A stretch of 30,745 bases of DNA from a virus, in IMG/VR virus record IMGVR_UViG_3300042945_001072, positions 1 to 30,745 of that record; one strand, given 5' to 3'. Both the position numbers and the translations under genes were made by a program. Under the pieces are notes generated by a model that saw only the letters and a program-made list of their open reading frames with translations, made no database searches and was not told the origin of the DNA. Positions 15,165 to 23,123 of the stretch are shown piece by piece (within the stretch, counting starts at the first letter, position 1; each line of letters starts with the position of its first letter).

Positions 15165-17087
15165 TTACGCTAGGGAAAGATACTGACTTTGTTCGATATA
15201 TCTATTTAATCCACTTTTATCAGAACTTGATCCACTTAAACCACTACCACCTCTGGAAGATGGTGCAGGTGCCTGTGCAACTTGTGTTGGTTCTTGCATT
15301 GGTACTAATATAGTTTGACCCTTTCTTTCTGGTGTGACTTGTGTTGCAGTTTGAGTCGATGCTGGTGTTGCACTAGCAATTTGTATTCCTGTTGGAGTTG
15401 CTGGTTTTGCAGCAGTTTGGGGTGCAATAGTCTGTCTTCCAATATCTAAGAGATTTAAATATGGTTTTGGATCAATTGGTCTTCCATTTGGGCGAACTTC
15501 ATAGTGTAAGTGTATTCCATAACCAGAACCAGTATTTCCAATTTCTCCAATCACTTCTCCATTATAGGGTCCAAGTTTAACAAAGATTCTTGCAAGGTGT
15601 GCAAAGTAATATTCAGTATTACCAGATTTAATGATGACTAGATTTCCATATCCACCACCTTGACCAGCATAGGTTACTACTCCAGATGATTTAAAACCAA
15701 CTAACCATCCTTTCTGTCCGCTAGTTCCTATGTCAATACCTGCATGACTTCTTGTAGATGATCTATATGCTCCATAATTACCACCACCTCCCGAAAGACC
15801 AACAGAGGGTGTTCCACCAGAAGGACCAGATACATTAATCTCATCCTTGACACGAGATCTTGGTAATGGAGTAGATGGTGTTGGTGTTGTTGCTGGTGTA
15901 GTAACTGCCTGAGAAAATGCTTTTCTTAGTCTATCAACAGAAATTGTCGATCTATTTCCATTATAACCTTGATAATAACTATCTCCGACTTTTCTTGCGT
16001 ATGGGCCTGAAACTTTCAACATTGGAAGACCTGCCCATTCAGCACTCAAACGAACCGATGCTTCTTCTGGATTATTCTTGATCATATCAAGAGTAACACC
16101 CCTTGATTTTATTAAGTGAAGTGCTATCTTATCTTGATTTTCTGGACTAAACAAATCTTTATCAGGATTTAGACCTGCTGCCCTTGCTTGACCTATTGGG
16201 TTTGTAAGTTGATATCTACCAATTGCACCTCTACCACCTTTAACACCAATTGCCTTATTTGCTTCTGCAATTGTCATTTTTGTAAGATTTGGATTATAAT
16301 CTCCGGGTGCAATTGCAGTATATCCCTTTCCAGGGGATTCTGCATCACCAATTACATCTAATATTGCCTGCATACCACCAGCACCAGTAGGAACATCTTC
16401 TGGTGCAGCAGGTGGTGCTTCACCCCTTTCTTCTGGAATATCTAGTTCATCAAATCCAAGATCAAGTGGTTGAGAAAGAAGATCTATTGCTCTATTAAAG
16501 TCCATTTCAATACCTAACATTCCATTTTGAATTGTAGACAAACTACTATCAATTAATTGCTTCTGAGTACTGAAATCAAAAGCAATTAAATTTCTAAAAG
16601 TTCCCGTTAAAAGACTTCCAAATCCAGAAAGTATAGTTGTAACGTTACCCACAAAAGATCTTAAAACAACATACAATTTACCCATTCTCGTTATGAGTTG
16701 TTCACCAAGTCTAATAATTGTTGGAAGATTATTTAATAACCAACCAACCATTAAAGTTCCAATAAAATCTAATATTCTACCAAGAAAACCTTTTGTGCTA
16801 GATGATATTACTTTACCCTGTCTTCTAATTGCCCCACTAATTCCAGATGCTTCAATTATATCTTCTCTTTCTCTTCTTCTAACTGCTTCTCTCCTTTTCT
16901 GAAAGTTGGATACGGAAAGTCTTATTGATTGTTGTTTTTGGCGATTACTATTTGACAGTGAAGTATTAATCTTCATTGCCGTTTTTTGAGTAGTGTTAAT
17001 ACTCTTATTAAAAGTCATTACAGACTTTTTAATTTTATCTACACCTATTGTTGATTTTATTAAAGTCCCTTGAAGATTTTGTGCCAT
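15165..17087 (-). CDS. Tail-associated peptidoglycan hydrolase: muramidase-like plus M23 endopeptidase, 640 aa
   Basis: The N-terminal 100 residues are basic and coiled (NFQKRREAVRRREREDIIEA). A hydrophobic stretch follows at about 103-155. A lysozyme-like domain lies at about 240-370 (AILDVIGDAESPGKG with candidate catalytic Glu250, then GAIGRYQLTNPIG). A complete LytM/M23 zinc endopeptidase lies at about 435-545, with ligand motif H448-A-G-I-D452, F-A-H497-L and H526-L-H528. The tail is Pro/Thr/Gln-rich. I infer that it digests the cell wall during DNA injection, doing the job of the lysozyme domain of T4 gp5. It lies between the tape-measure candidate and gp27-like genes (TAA-T-ATG junction upstream), fitting a hub location. 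Confidence 0.82.
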   Translation of the reverse strand: MAQNLQGTLIKSTIGVDKIKKSVMTFNKSINTTQKTAMKINTSLSNSNRQKQQSIRLSVSNFQKRREAVRRREREDIIEASGISGAIRRQGKVISSSTKGFLGRILDFIGTLMVGWLLNNLPTIIRLGEQLITRMGKLYVVLRSFVGNVTTILSGFGSLLTGTFRNLIAFDFSTQKQLIDSSLSTIQNGMLGIEMDFNRAIDLLSQPLDLGFDELDIPEERGEAPPAAPEDVPTGAGGMQAILDVIGDAESPGKGYTAIAPGDYNPNLTKMTIAEANKAIGVKGGRGAIGRYQLTNPIGQARAAGLNPDKDLFSPENQDKIALHLIKSRGVTLDMIKNNPEEASVRLSAEWAGLPMLKVSGPYARKVGDSYYQGYNGNRSTISVDRLRKAFSQAVTTPATTPTPSTPLPRSRVKDEINVSGPSGGTPSVGLSGGGGNYGAYRSSTRSHAGIDIGTSGQKGWLVGFKSSGVVTYAGQGGGYGNLVIIKSGNTEYYFAHLARIFVKLGPYNGEVIGEIGNTGSGYGIHLHYEVRPNGRPIDPKPYLNLLDIGRQTIAPQTAAKPATPTGIQIASATPASTQTATQVTPERKGQTILVPMQEPTQVAQAPAPSSRGGSGLSGSSSDKSGLNRYIEQSQYLSLA

Positions 17088-17088
17088 A

Positions 17089-18696
17089 TTATGTCATCGG
17101 TACATTGTACACTGAGTGAGCATAAACAACATAAAAATTATTATGATTTTCTGGATCAATACTTGGAACATTGTTTGCTGGTCCAGTATTTTGACCAGAT
17201 GCTCCTTGTTTTGCGGCAACTTGTGTTCCGCCCATTGGTAATGGAATAATTGTCGGTGCTGGTTCTGGTAAAGGACCAACACTTTCTGCCTTCATTGTTG
17301 CTTCCTGTTTTATTGGAGTTATATCAGCAATGGGAGTCTTTAATGTAGAAGAACTAAATGCATCTTGTAAGTTAATTCCTTCTACACCCATCAACTGAGC
17401 AACATTAATTTCTCCATATTGTGCTGGTTTGCTAAAATCTTGATTTTCAGATTGTGATGCAACATCGGAAGTTTGTTTTCCATCACCCATTAAATTATTA
17501 GATCCAAAAGCAATATTTGTAATTTTGTTTTGTGATGTTTGTGATAGTAAGTTTTTATCTACACCTGGACCACCAAATGCTCCACCACTAAACATTTCAG
17601 TTGACTTATCATAAAATCCTTTGAACAAATCTGTTGCTGGACCATAACTAAAAAATCCAGCAGCGAGAGCAGCGGGAAGTTTAAGAGGACCTGGTGCAAA
17701 TCTTGAGAATAGATTTGCTGCACCTGCTGCCATAGTGGCACCACCAAGATTACCTGCTGCTGCTCTTGCAGGATCTTCTCCTCCAGCAATGTCTAAACCA
17801 GTCCCTAATGCGGCACCAGTAAGTATAGAAGTCAATCCAAATCTGTTTATTCCTTGCCCCGAAACTCTTTGTTCTGCTTCTGCTACTGTTCTTGCTGGTC
17901 CAGCAGGAGGTGGATTTCCACCAGCAGGAGGTGGATTCCCCCCACCACCAGATCTTGAAAATCCAGGAAGAATATTTTTTATTTTAGGTATAATTCTATT
18001 TGCTGCACCTTTAACACCATCAAGAAGTGCTTGAACTGGTCTTAAAAATAATCCAACTGCAACAGCAGTTGTAACCCTAGCAGCAACTCTTGTTAGTATA
18101 TTGAATACAGAAGTTAATCCAAACCTAATTCCAGCATATACTCCACCAATAATGCCAAGATTTTTAATGACACTATTTTTAATTTCTTCTAACTTTTGCC
18201 TATTTCCGTCACCAAGAGCCTTGATAGTCTCTATACCTTGCTGCAATAACCAACCACCCAGAAGAGTGGTAAAAAATTGCATCAAACGAGAAAGAGTAAA
18301 TGATGCTTTCGCTGCAACTTTTTGTACAGGATATACAAGAGCATTTTGTATCTTTCTTTCAATAATACTCTCTTTTCCTTCTCTTAATTGTTGCTCAGCA
18401 AGTCTTCTTTCTTGATCTTGTTCCTGAGCAGTTTGTCTTCTTTCTAATGCAGCACTTTGGATAACATTCCCATAAACATTCTGCATCGCAACGTTTAATG
18501 AGTTAACTTGTTGCGTTAATGCAGATAACTGTTCAGAAACCGTGTTTAGTGCTAATGAGTTTCTTTGTATTAATGATGTTGTAACTGGATCTGGCTGAGC
18601 AGGAGGTGGCGCTGCTGCTGCTCTGAAAGCATCCGCAGACACCGTTTTTCTAGCAACTCTTAATCCTCCCGATAGTGGCGATTTTATCTCAGCCAT
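17089..18696 (-). CDS. Tape-measure candidate / internal tail protein with membrane segments, 535 aa
   Basis: Residues 40-120 form a Gln-rich coiled coil (SEQLSALTQQVNSLNVAMQN). Hydrophobic segments follow at about 136-158 and 181-218 (GIIGGVYAGIRFGLTSVFNI), then a GGGGNPPPAGGNPPPAGPA linker near 251-269 and further Ala/Gly-rich hydrophobic sequence to about 350. Coiled coil plus membrane-active helices is the usual make-up of tail tape-measure proteins, and the position just after the frameshifting chaperone gene is the classic place for one. In T4 the equivalent is gp29, but I see no clear sequence match. The start has an AAGGA Shine-Dalgarno sequence and overlaps the 57-codon chaperone extension by 8 bases. 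Confidence 0.6.
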   Translation of the reverse strand: MAEIKSPLSGGLRVARKTVSADAFRAAAAPPPAQPDPVTTSLIQRNSLALNTVSEQLSALTQQVNSLNVAMQNVYGNVIQSAALERRQTAQEQDQERRLAEQQLREGKESIIERKIQNALVYPVQKVAAKASFTLSRLMQFFTTLLGGWLLQQGIETIKALGDGNRQKLEEIKNSVIKNLGIIGGVYAGIRFGLTSVFNILTRVAARVTTAVAVGLFLRPVQALLDGVKGAANRIIPKIKNILPGFSRSGGGGNPPPAGGNPPPAGPARTVAEAEQRVSGQGINRFGLTSILTGAALGTGLDIAGGEDPARAAAGNLGGATMAAGAANLFSRFAPGPLKLPAALAAGFFSYGPATDLFKGFYDKSTEMFSGGAFGGPGVDKNLLSQTSQNKITNIAFGSNNLMGDGKQTSDVASQSENQDFSKPAQYGEINVAQLMGVEGINLQDAFSSSTLKTPIADITPIKQEATMKAESVGPLPEPAPTIIPLPMGGTQVAAKQGASGQNTGPANNVPSIDPENHNNFYVVYAHSVYNVPMT

Positions 18697-18862
18697 TTAT
18701 TCCTTGTTTTAGATTTTCCTCTTCAATATACTGTTTGAGAAGAGAAAGATAAATTTCTCTCTCCCAAGGTATCATATTTTCTAACTCTGTCAAGCTATAT
18801 TTATGATGTTGCATTAAGGCAAAATTAACCTTGTAGTATGACTCAAGATCTTCGTGAGCCAT
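18689..18862 (-). CDS. Frameshift extension of the gp26-like chaperone (57 codons), T-like
   Basis: This ORF is in the -1 frame relative to the gp26-like gene and overlaps the next gene by 8 bases. From ATG 18860-18862 it reads MAHEDLESYYKVNFALMQHH, then KYSLTELENMIPWEREIYLS and a helical Lys/Glu-rich end. The H-x-Y-S-L-x-E-L-E-x-M-P-W-E-R-E pattern resembles C-terminal parts of tail assembly chaperones, which contact the tape measure. No Shine-Dalgarno sequence precedes the ATG, and the ATG is buried in a 10-bp stem. I therefore infer that it is translated mainly as an extension, giving a fusion of about 298 residues: 238 gp26-like residues, then R-V-S, then these 57. Independent initiation cannot be excluded. 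Confidence 0.7.
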   Translation of the reverse strand: MAHEDLESYYKVNFALMQHHKYSLTELENMIPWEREIYLSLLKQYIEEENLKQGING

Positions 18863-18877
18863 ACTTACCCGAAAAAA
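18836..18877 (-). promoter_or_regulatory. Programmed -1 ribosomal frameshift signal
   Basis: Reading the minus strand, the slippery heptamer T TTT TTC occupies 18877-18871 in the correct X XXY YYZ phase (codons TCT TTT TTC). Six bases follow (GGGTAA, including the zero-frame stop TAA). Then comes a stem GTATGGCTCA / TGAGTCATAC (10 pairs, one G-U) with a 9-base loop, at 18864-18836. Site, spacer and structure have the geometry of known -1 signals. Confidence 0.75.
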
Positions 18878-19584
18878 GAAGTAAGTCCCTCCAATACAAC
18901 TTCACTTTCAACATCGGTTTTTGGATTTTTAACTTTAATAGTATGAGAAAGTTTTGGCATCGTGTCAAAGAAAGTTTCAATTTCTTTAAATTGTTTTGAA
19001 CTCAATTGTTCAATAAATTCTAAAAGTTCTTTTTTAGTACAATCTTTTGCAGACCAAGATTCTTCTTCAGAATAAACCTGTTCAATACAAGAAGCAATAA
19101 GATCAAAAGTTTCTGTTACACCAATTTCAGTTCCAGCAGTGAAATTACTCTTAATAAACTCATCCATTGAAGGATATTTCATTCTTAGGATTAGATTATC
19201 GTCTAGTTTAATATCTCTTGAATGATCATCAGAAACTTGAACTTTAATCTCATCAAGATTGATTAATGTGGGAACCTGAGTAATATTATCATCTGGACAA
19301 GTAATTAAAACTTCTACATCTTCACCAACAGATTTACCACGAATGTTTAGAAAAAGATATTCAATATCAAAAGTAGAAAGTTCTTCTACTTTTACACCTC
19401 TTGTTAAAATGCAAGCAGAAATAACTTCTTTAACTGCGTTTGCAATCTGCTTACTATCTTCACTTTCCATTGCAATAATTAAAACCTTTTCTTCTTTAAC
19501 AAGAAAAGGTCTATATTTAATCGTCTTTTTTGACGAAGGAATTTCCAACTCATAAGTTGGTGTGGAAATTTTGGGTAAAGGCAT
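18865..19584 (-). CDS. 26: gp26-like baseplate hub assembly protein / tail assembly chaperone, 239 aa
   Basis: The protein (MPLPKISTPTYELEIPSSKK, then KYRPFLVKEEKVLIIAMESE) matches my recollection of the Pfam T4_baseplate family, which holds the gp26-type hub assembly proteins of T4-like phages. The remainder alternates acidic helices and strands, with no membrane segment, and ends GLTSFFG. The gene has an AAGGA Shine-Dalgarno sequence and a late promoter at 19611-19617. It sits between the tube-initiator-like gene and the tape-measure candidate, the place of lambda gpG/P2 gpE-type chaperones. The 3' end carries the frameshift signal described separately. The number 26 is by family resemblance; gp51-like function is an alternative. 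Confidence 0.75.
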   Translation of the reverse strand: MPLPKISTPTYELEIPSSKKTIKYRPFLVKEEKVLIIAMESEDSKQIANAVKEVISACILTRGVKVEELSTFDIEYLFLNIRGKSVGEDVEVLITCPDDNITQVPTLINLDEIKVQVSDDHSRDIKLDDNLILRMKYPSMDEFIKSNFTAGTEIGVTETFDLIASCIEQVYSEEESWSAKDCTKKELLEFIEQLSSKQFKEIETFFDTMPKLSHTIKVKNPKTDVESEVVLEGLTSFFG

Positions 19585-19610
19585 AATAATCCTTACAATT
19601 CAGATAAAAA

Positions 19611-19617
19611 TATTTAG
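19611..19617 (-). promoter_or_regulatory. Late promoter CTAAATA containing a stop codon
   Basis: The minus strand reads GATCTAAATATTTTTA about 27 bases upstream of the gp26-like gene. The TAA of CTAAATA (19614-19616) is the stop codon of the gp54-like gene. Confidence 0.65.
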
Positions 19618-20492
19618 ATCACTCTTCTAGTTCCAATTACCGAATTAGTCGAACTTGATTTACTGGAACTGAAATATCCGTTTGAAATTCCTCCCGAAAG
19701 AGTATTATAAAGTTGACCAGTAACTATTGCTTCACCAGTTGAAACATTGACTGGTCTAAATCTAACTCCACTTGCAGACGCTGCACCAGGAGATACTGGA
19801 ACATAAACTGGTTTATTTAAATTTGTTTCATTTAAGAAATTAGTTGCCAACTCTGGTACTAAGTTATTATCTGCATTTCTAGCAATATCAATGCTATAAG
19901 TTCTCCCACAAACATATCTTTCATAACTGAAAGAAGCACTTGCCTTTAAAATTCCAGACGATTCATAAGATATAGCAGTAGAATTTAAAGTTAATGGAAA
20001 TAATCCATAGAAAGTATATTCAATATAATTTTTATAATCTCTGTCAAATTTTACAATTCTTGTTGCATTACATTTATATTCATCAGGATATCTCATTCTA
20101 AAATAATATCCATCTTGATATGGTTGTTCTCTTGATCCACTACTCACAAATTCCATCCAGTGCTCTAAAAATTTTATAGTTCTATAAGATCTGTCAACAT
20201 AAAATTCTAAATCAATTTGGGTAAATGTTCTGGTATGTGCCATTTTTTCGGCAACTCCAGTATAATTACCAACAATATCTGCTGTTGCAAAAGAACTTCC
20301 TGGCAAAGAAGCAGAATTGCAAAGCAATCCAACGGATTCTCCAATAAAACGAGAATCAACTCCTCTTAGTCTAAGATAAGATCTTAATGAACCAGATAAT
20401 CCACCAAAAATTACCTGATAATGTGAGGTTTGTGCAAGATTGGTAAAAAGTGGTTTAAACTCTGATATTTTCCTTGGTCTTGGTGCAGGCAC
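19614..20492 (-). CDS. 54: gp54-like baseplate tail-tube initiator (tube-fold), 292 aa, GTG start
   Basis: Residues about 15-185 resemble the T4 gp19 tail-tube family: a small N-terminal arm, NSASLPGSSF..A, NYTGVAEKMAHTRTFTQIDL, then EFYVDRSYRTIKFLEHWMEF. In T4 the baseplate tube initiators gp54 and gp48 share this fold and nucleate the gp19 tube. Because a gp48-like gene lies on the plus strand nearby, I assign this one as gp54-like. The Ser/Asn-rich last 70 residues are unassigned. The first codon is GTG (20490-20492); an in-frame TAG just upstream rules out a longer start, and there is only a weak AGG ribosome site. Confidence 0.62.
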   Translation of the reverse strand: MPAPRPRKISEFKPLFTNLAQTSHYQVIFGGLSGSLRSYLRLRGVDSRFIGESVGLLCNSASLPGSSFATADIVGNYTGVAEKMAHTRTFTQIDLEFYVDRSYRTIKFLEHWMEFVSSGSREQPYQDGYYFRMRYPDEYKCNATRIVKFDRDYKNYIEYTFYGLFPLTLNSTAISYESSGILKASASFSYERYVCGRTYSIDIARNADNNLVPELATNFLNETNLNKPVYVPVSPGAASASGVRFRPVNVSTGEAIVTGQLYNTLSGGISNGYFSSSKSSSTNSVIGTRRVI

Positions 20493-20493
20493 T

Positions 20494-20527
20494 CTAAATA
20501 CCTATTATGAGTATTTTAGTTATTTAG
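20494..20527. promoter_or_regulatory. Pair of face-to-face late promoters between divergent genes
   Basis: Plus-strand CTAAATA at 20494-20500 faces gp4, and minus-strand CTAAATA at 20521-20527 faces the gp54-like gene. Each element abuts the start codon of the opposite gene and points across the other, so the two transcripts are expected to overlap by roughly ten bases at their 5' ends. Together they form the inverted repeat CTAAATA-N20-TATTTAG. Confidence 0.65.
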
Positions 20528-20965
20528 ATGTCATACAAGGGAAAATATAAACCATCTTATCCACAAAAATACAAAGGAGATCCAACAAACATCATATATC
20601 GTTCTTTATGGGAAAGAAAGTTTTGTGTTTATTGTGATTTAAATGAAAAAGTATTAGAATGGGCATCAGAAGAGAAATGTATTCCATATAGATCACCAAT
20701 AGATGGAAAAGTTCATAGATATTTTCCCGACTTCATTATTAAGGTAAAAGAAGAAAATGGTTCAATTAAAAAATATGTGATTGAGATCAAACCAAAAAGA
20801 CAAACTGTTCCTCCACCAAAACAAAAAAGGCAAACAAAAGGATATATCAGTGAAGCATATGAATATGCTAAAAATCAAGCAAAATGGGAAGCAGCAAGAG
20901 AATGGTGTGCAGATCGTGGTTATGAATTTAAAGTTCTAACAGAAAACGAACTAGGTATCAAGTAA
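20528..20965 (+). CDS. 4: gp4 head completion nuclease-like protein, 145 aa
   Basis: The sequence follows the T4 gp4 (gp50/65) head-completion family: MSYKGKYKPSYPQKYKGDPT, YRSLWERKFCVYCD, IPYRSPIDGKVHRYFPDFII and YVIEIKPK. The pattern E29, D68 and E86-x-K88 is that of a TnsA-like PD-(D/E)XK endonuclease fold. In T4 the protein is needed to finish filled heads before tail joining, perhaps by trimming DNA. Length is close to the T4 protein. It opens the plus-strand unit and its TAA overlaps the next ATG (TAATG). No Shine-Dalgarno sequence is seen; the late promoter at 20494 leaves a leader of only about 20 bases. Confidence 0.88.
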   Translation: MSYKGKYKPSYPQKYKGDPTNIIYRSLWERKFCVYCDLNEKVLEWASEEKCIPYRSPIDGKVHRYFPDFIIKVKEENGSIKKYVIEIKPKRQTVPPPKQKRQTKGYISEAYEYAKNQAKWEAAREWCADRGYEFKVLTENELGIK

Positions 20966-21405
20966 TGGCAGAAAAGAGAGAGACTCTTCTCCAATCCCAA
21001 AAAAGAAAACTTGCCGAACAAAAAGCAAAGAAACAACCAACAGACACTGATAGCAATCAAAACCGAGTTCGTTCTGTTCTTAATGGAATCACAGGAAAAG
21101 AAAGCGGTGATGATTTAATGTTGGAACTTCTGGAAGTAGTTTCGGAAAGTGGAAAAGTTCCTCAGGCAGGTAAATTTTATATTTTTGTTTATAACGCGAA
21201 AACACCACAACTAAGATACGATCAAAATCCATTAGTTGCAGTAACGGATGTCTTTCAATGGGGATTCAAAGGGTTGAATATGCATTGGGGAGAAGTACGC
21301 CAATACACTTGGAATGAAGTGGTAGGGTCTTTGTATGAAGTTTACCCATCAGAAATAAAAGACTTACAAGCAATACCTTTTGCAAATTTCCGAATAAATA
21401 ACTAA
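20965..21405 (+). CDS. Conserved-looking phage protein of unknown function, 146 aa
   Basis: The N-terminal 45 residues are Lys/Gln-rich and probably disordered or coiled (LLQSQKRKLAEQKAKKQ). The C-terminal 85 residues look like a compact domain (GKFYIFVYNAKTPQLRYDQN, PLVAVTDVFQWGFKGLNMHW, RQYTWNEVVGSLYEVYPSEI). The G-x-F-Y-I-F-x-Y..K....L.YD..PLV pattern recurs in phage structural modules, but I cannot name the family. It is locked between gp4 and gp48 with an overlapping start, so a neck or baseplate role is a reasonable inference. Confidence 0.75.
   Translation: MAEKRETLLQSQKRKLAEQKAKKQPTDTDSNQNRVRSVLNGITGKESGDDLMLELLEVVSESGKVPQAGKFYIFVYNAKTPQLRYDQNPLVAVTDVFQWGFKGLNMHWGEVRQYTWNEVVGSLYEVYPSEIKDLQAIPFANFRINN
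21394..21400 (+). promoter_or_regulatory. Late promoter (ATAAATA) inside the end of the upstream gene
   Basis: GAATAAATAACTAA contains both the last codons and the TAA stop (21403-21405) of the 146-residue gene. It lies about 19 bases before the gp48 start and shares the extended ATAAATAACTA form with the promoter at 405. Confidence 0.65.
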
Positions 21406-21418
21406 AAAAGTATTATAA

Positions 21419-22420
21419 ATGCCACTCAATGTCGGGGCTCCAATAGGGAGTGAAGCATCTACTATCGCATCCACTCAAAATGCATATGCAAATGCTTATG
21501 CAGGTGCAACCACATCACAAAACAAAAGTGGTGGTAAAACAACTTTTAGATATCCACTAAAAAGATTAGATAATACTTCTGATTACTTAGAGATTAAAAT
21601 ATTTGATTATATTGGTGGTAGTTTTGAACTTGGTCCGCCAGTTCAAACAAAAACAATGCAGCAACGACAAAAAGCAAATAAAGTTAGTCCAACTCATTAT
21701 ATTATTTTACCAATACCACAGAATATTAGTGATACAAACTCAGTAACTTGGGGAGATGATACTATTAATCCTATTGAAGGTGCATTAATAGCATTGGGTG
21801 AATCTGGTATTAAGGAAGGACCATCAGCCGCTTTTACCAAAGCAGTTAACAATTTAAAAAATTTACCAAATATTACTACCGATCAAAAAAATGCTTTAAG
21901 CGCATATGTTACTGCCAGAGCAGTTAATGTGCTTGGCACTAACGTTAGTCCAGAATCTTTAATATCAAGAGCAACTGGCCAAGTTTTAAATTCAAACTTA
22001 GAATTGCTTTTTCAAGGTGTTAATTTAAGATCTTTCCCATTTATATTTGACCTTGCTCCTAGATCTAGACAGGAAGCAGAAGAAATCAAAGGTATAATTA
22101 AAGTTTTAAAGCAAACAATGTCTGCCAGAAATGGTGGTGCAGGAACGGGCAGTAATACAAATGCTGGTCTTTTTATTAGTGCTCCAAGCGTTTATCAACT
22201 GACTTATAAAACAGGACCTGCAAAACATAGTTTTTTAAATACATTCAAACCTTGTGCATTAACTGACATTTCTGTAAATTATACAGCATCAGGAACTTAT
22301 GCAACATATGAAGATGGAGCACCAGTTCATTTGCAAATGTCTTTAACGTTTAAAGAAATTAATCCTGTTTACAGTGAAGATTATGATCAACCAGAAGCAA
22401 TGGATGGAGTAGGTTACTAA
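21419..22420 (+). CDS. 48: gp48-like baseplate tail-tube cap/initiator, 333 aa
   Basis: The C-terminal half carries the gp48 signature, LLFQGVNLRSFPFIFDLAPR followed by SRQEAEEIKGIIKVLKQTMS, then HSFLNTFKPCALTDISVNYT and LQMSLTFKEINPVYSEDYD. T4 gp48 has the same R-S-F-P-F..F.P.S..EA..I..II....R/K pattern. gp48 sits on the gp27/gp54 hub and starts tail-tube growth. The N-terminus is Ala/Ser-rich, with sheath- or tube-type beta sequence at about 45-70. The gene follows a late promoter and ends 1 base before gp53 (TAA-A-ATG). Confidence 0.8.
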   Translation: MPLNVGAPIGSEASTIASTQNAYANAYAGATTSQNKSGGKTTFRYPLKRLDNTSDYLEIKIFDYIGGSFELGPPVQTKTMQQRQKANKVSPTHYIILPIPQNISDTNSVTWGDDTINPIEGALIALGESGIKEGPSAAFTKAVNNLKNLPNITTDQKNALSAYVTARAVNVLGTNVSPESLISRATGQVLNSNLELLFQGVNLRSFPFIFDLAPRSRQEAEEIKGIIKVLKQTMSARNGGAGTGSNTNAGLFISAPSVYQLTYKTGPAKHSFLNTFKPCALTDISVNYTASGTYATYEDGAPVHLQMSLTFKEINPVYSEDYDQPEAMDGVGY

Positions 22421-22421
22421 A

Positions 22422-23123
22422 ATGCCATATTTCAGAGAACTACCAGATTTAGAATATCAGTCTCCACTCCCTCATAAAAACTCTTCACAAGATTATGTAA
22501 GGGTTAAAAATTTATTTCGTAGAGTTAAACTTTTAGACTGGTTACAAGATAAAGCAACTCTGTTTAATAAATTTCAAATTCAAGAAGGTGGTAGACCAGA
22601 TACTGTTGCTCAATTAGTTTATGGTCAAGCAGATTATGATTGGGTTGTTCTGTTAACTGCTGGAATTATAAACGTTAGAGATCAGTGGCCACTATCAAAT
22701 CGTGATCTATATGTTTATGCAGAAAACAAATATACTACTCAAAATTTAAATGCGATTCATCATTATGAAACAATAGAAGTTAAAGATCAAAAAGGTAGAC
22801 TCATTCTACCAAAAGGACAAAAAGTTGACTCTAATTTTAAAATAACCGTTTCTTCTGGATCAACTTATATTGGTGTTGGTGCTTATGATAATCAAGTTTT
22901 TACACCAGACTCTACTGGAGAAATAAATCCAGTTATAGGAGTCACAAATTATGAATATGAAATAAATTTGAATGAAGATAAAAGAGAAATTTATATTTTA
23001 AAATCTGGATATTTACAACAATTCTTAAATGATATGAGAGTGATTATGCATTATGATAGAAGTTCTCAGTATGTTGACAAGAAACTAATCCGCACTGAGA
23101 ACACTCGTCTCATCGGTCCATAA
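22422..23123 (+). CDS. 53: gp53 baseplate wedge protein, 233 aa
   Basis: The region FRRVKLLDWLQDKATLFNKF, GGRPDTVAQLVYGQADYDWV and VLLTAGIINVRDQWPLSNRD matches T4 gp53 (R..Y...G..RPE..A..IYG....YWVLL..N...), the wedge subunit that completes the wedge and binds gp48/gp54 and gp25. The C-terminal QQFLNDMRVIMHYDRSSQYV also fits the family. Length is slightly above T4 gp53. It is the last gene of the plus-strand neck/baseplate unit, and its last 39 bases overlap the convergent Mom-like gene. No terminator is visible at its end. Confidence 0.85.
   Translation: MPYFRELPDLEYQSPLPHKNSSQDYVRVKNLFRRVKLLDWLQDKATLFNKFQIQEGGRPDTVAQLVYGQADYDWVVLLTAGIINVRDQWPLSNRDLYVYAENKYTTQNLNAIHHYETIEVKDQKGRLILPKGQKVDSNFKITVSSGSTYIGVGAYDNQVFTPDSTGEINPVIGVTNYEYEINLNEDKREIYILKSGYLQQFLNDMRVIMHYDRSSQYVDKKLIRTENTRLIGP

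Noticed and set aside
17735-18034. Plus-strand 99-codon frame opposite the tape-measure candidate.
   Set aside because: Pro/Ala low-complexity mirror of a Gly/Ala-rich coding strand, no ribosome site or promoter; shadow frame.
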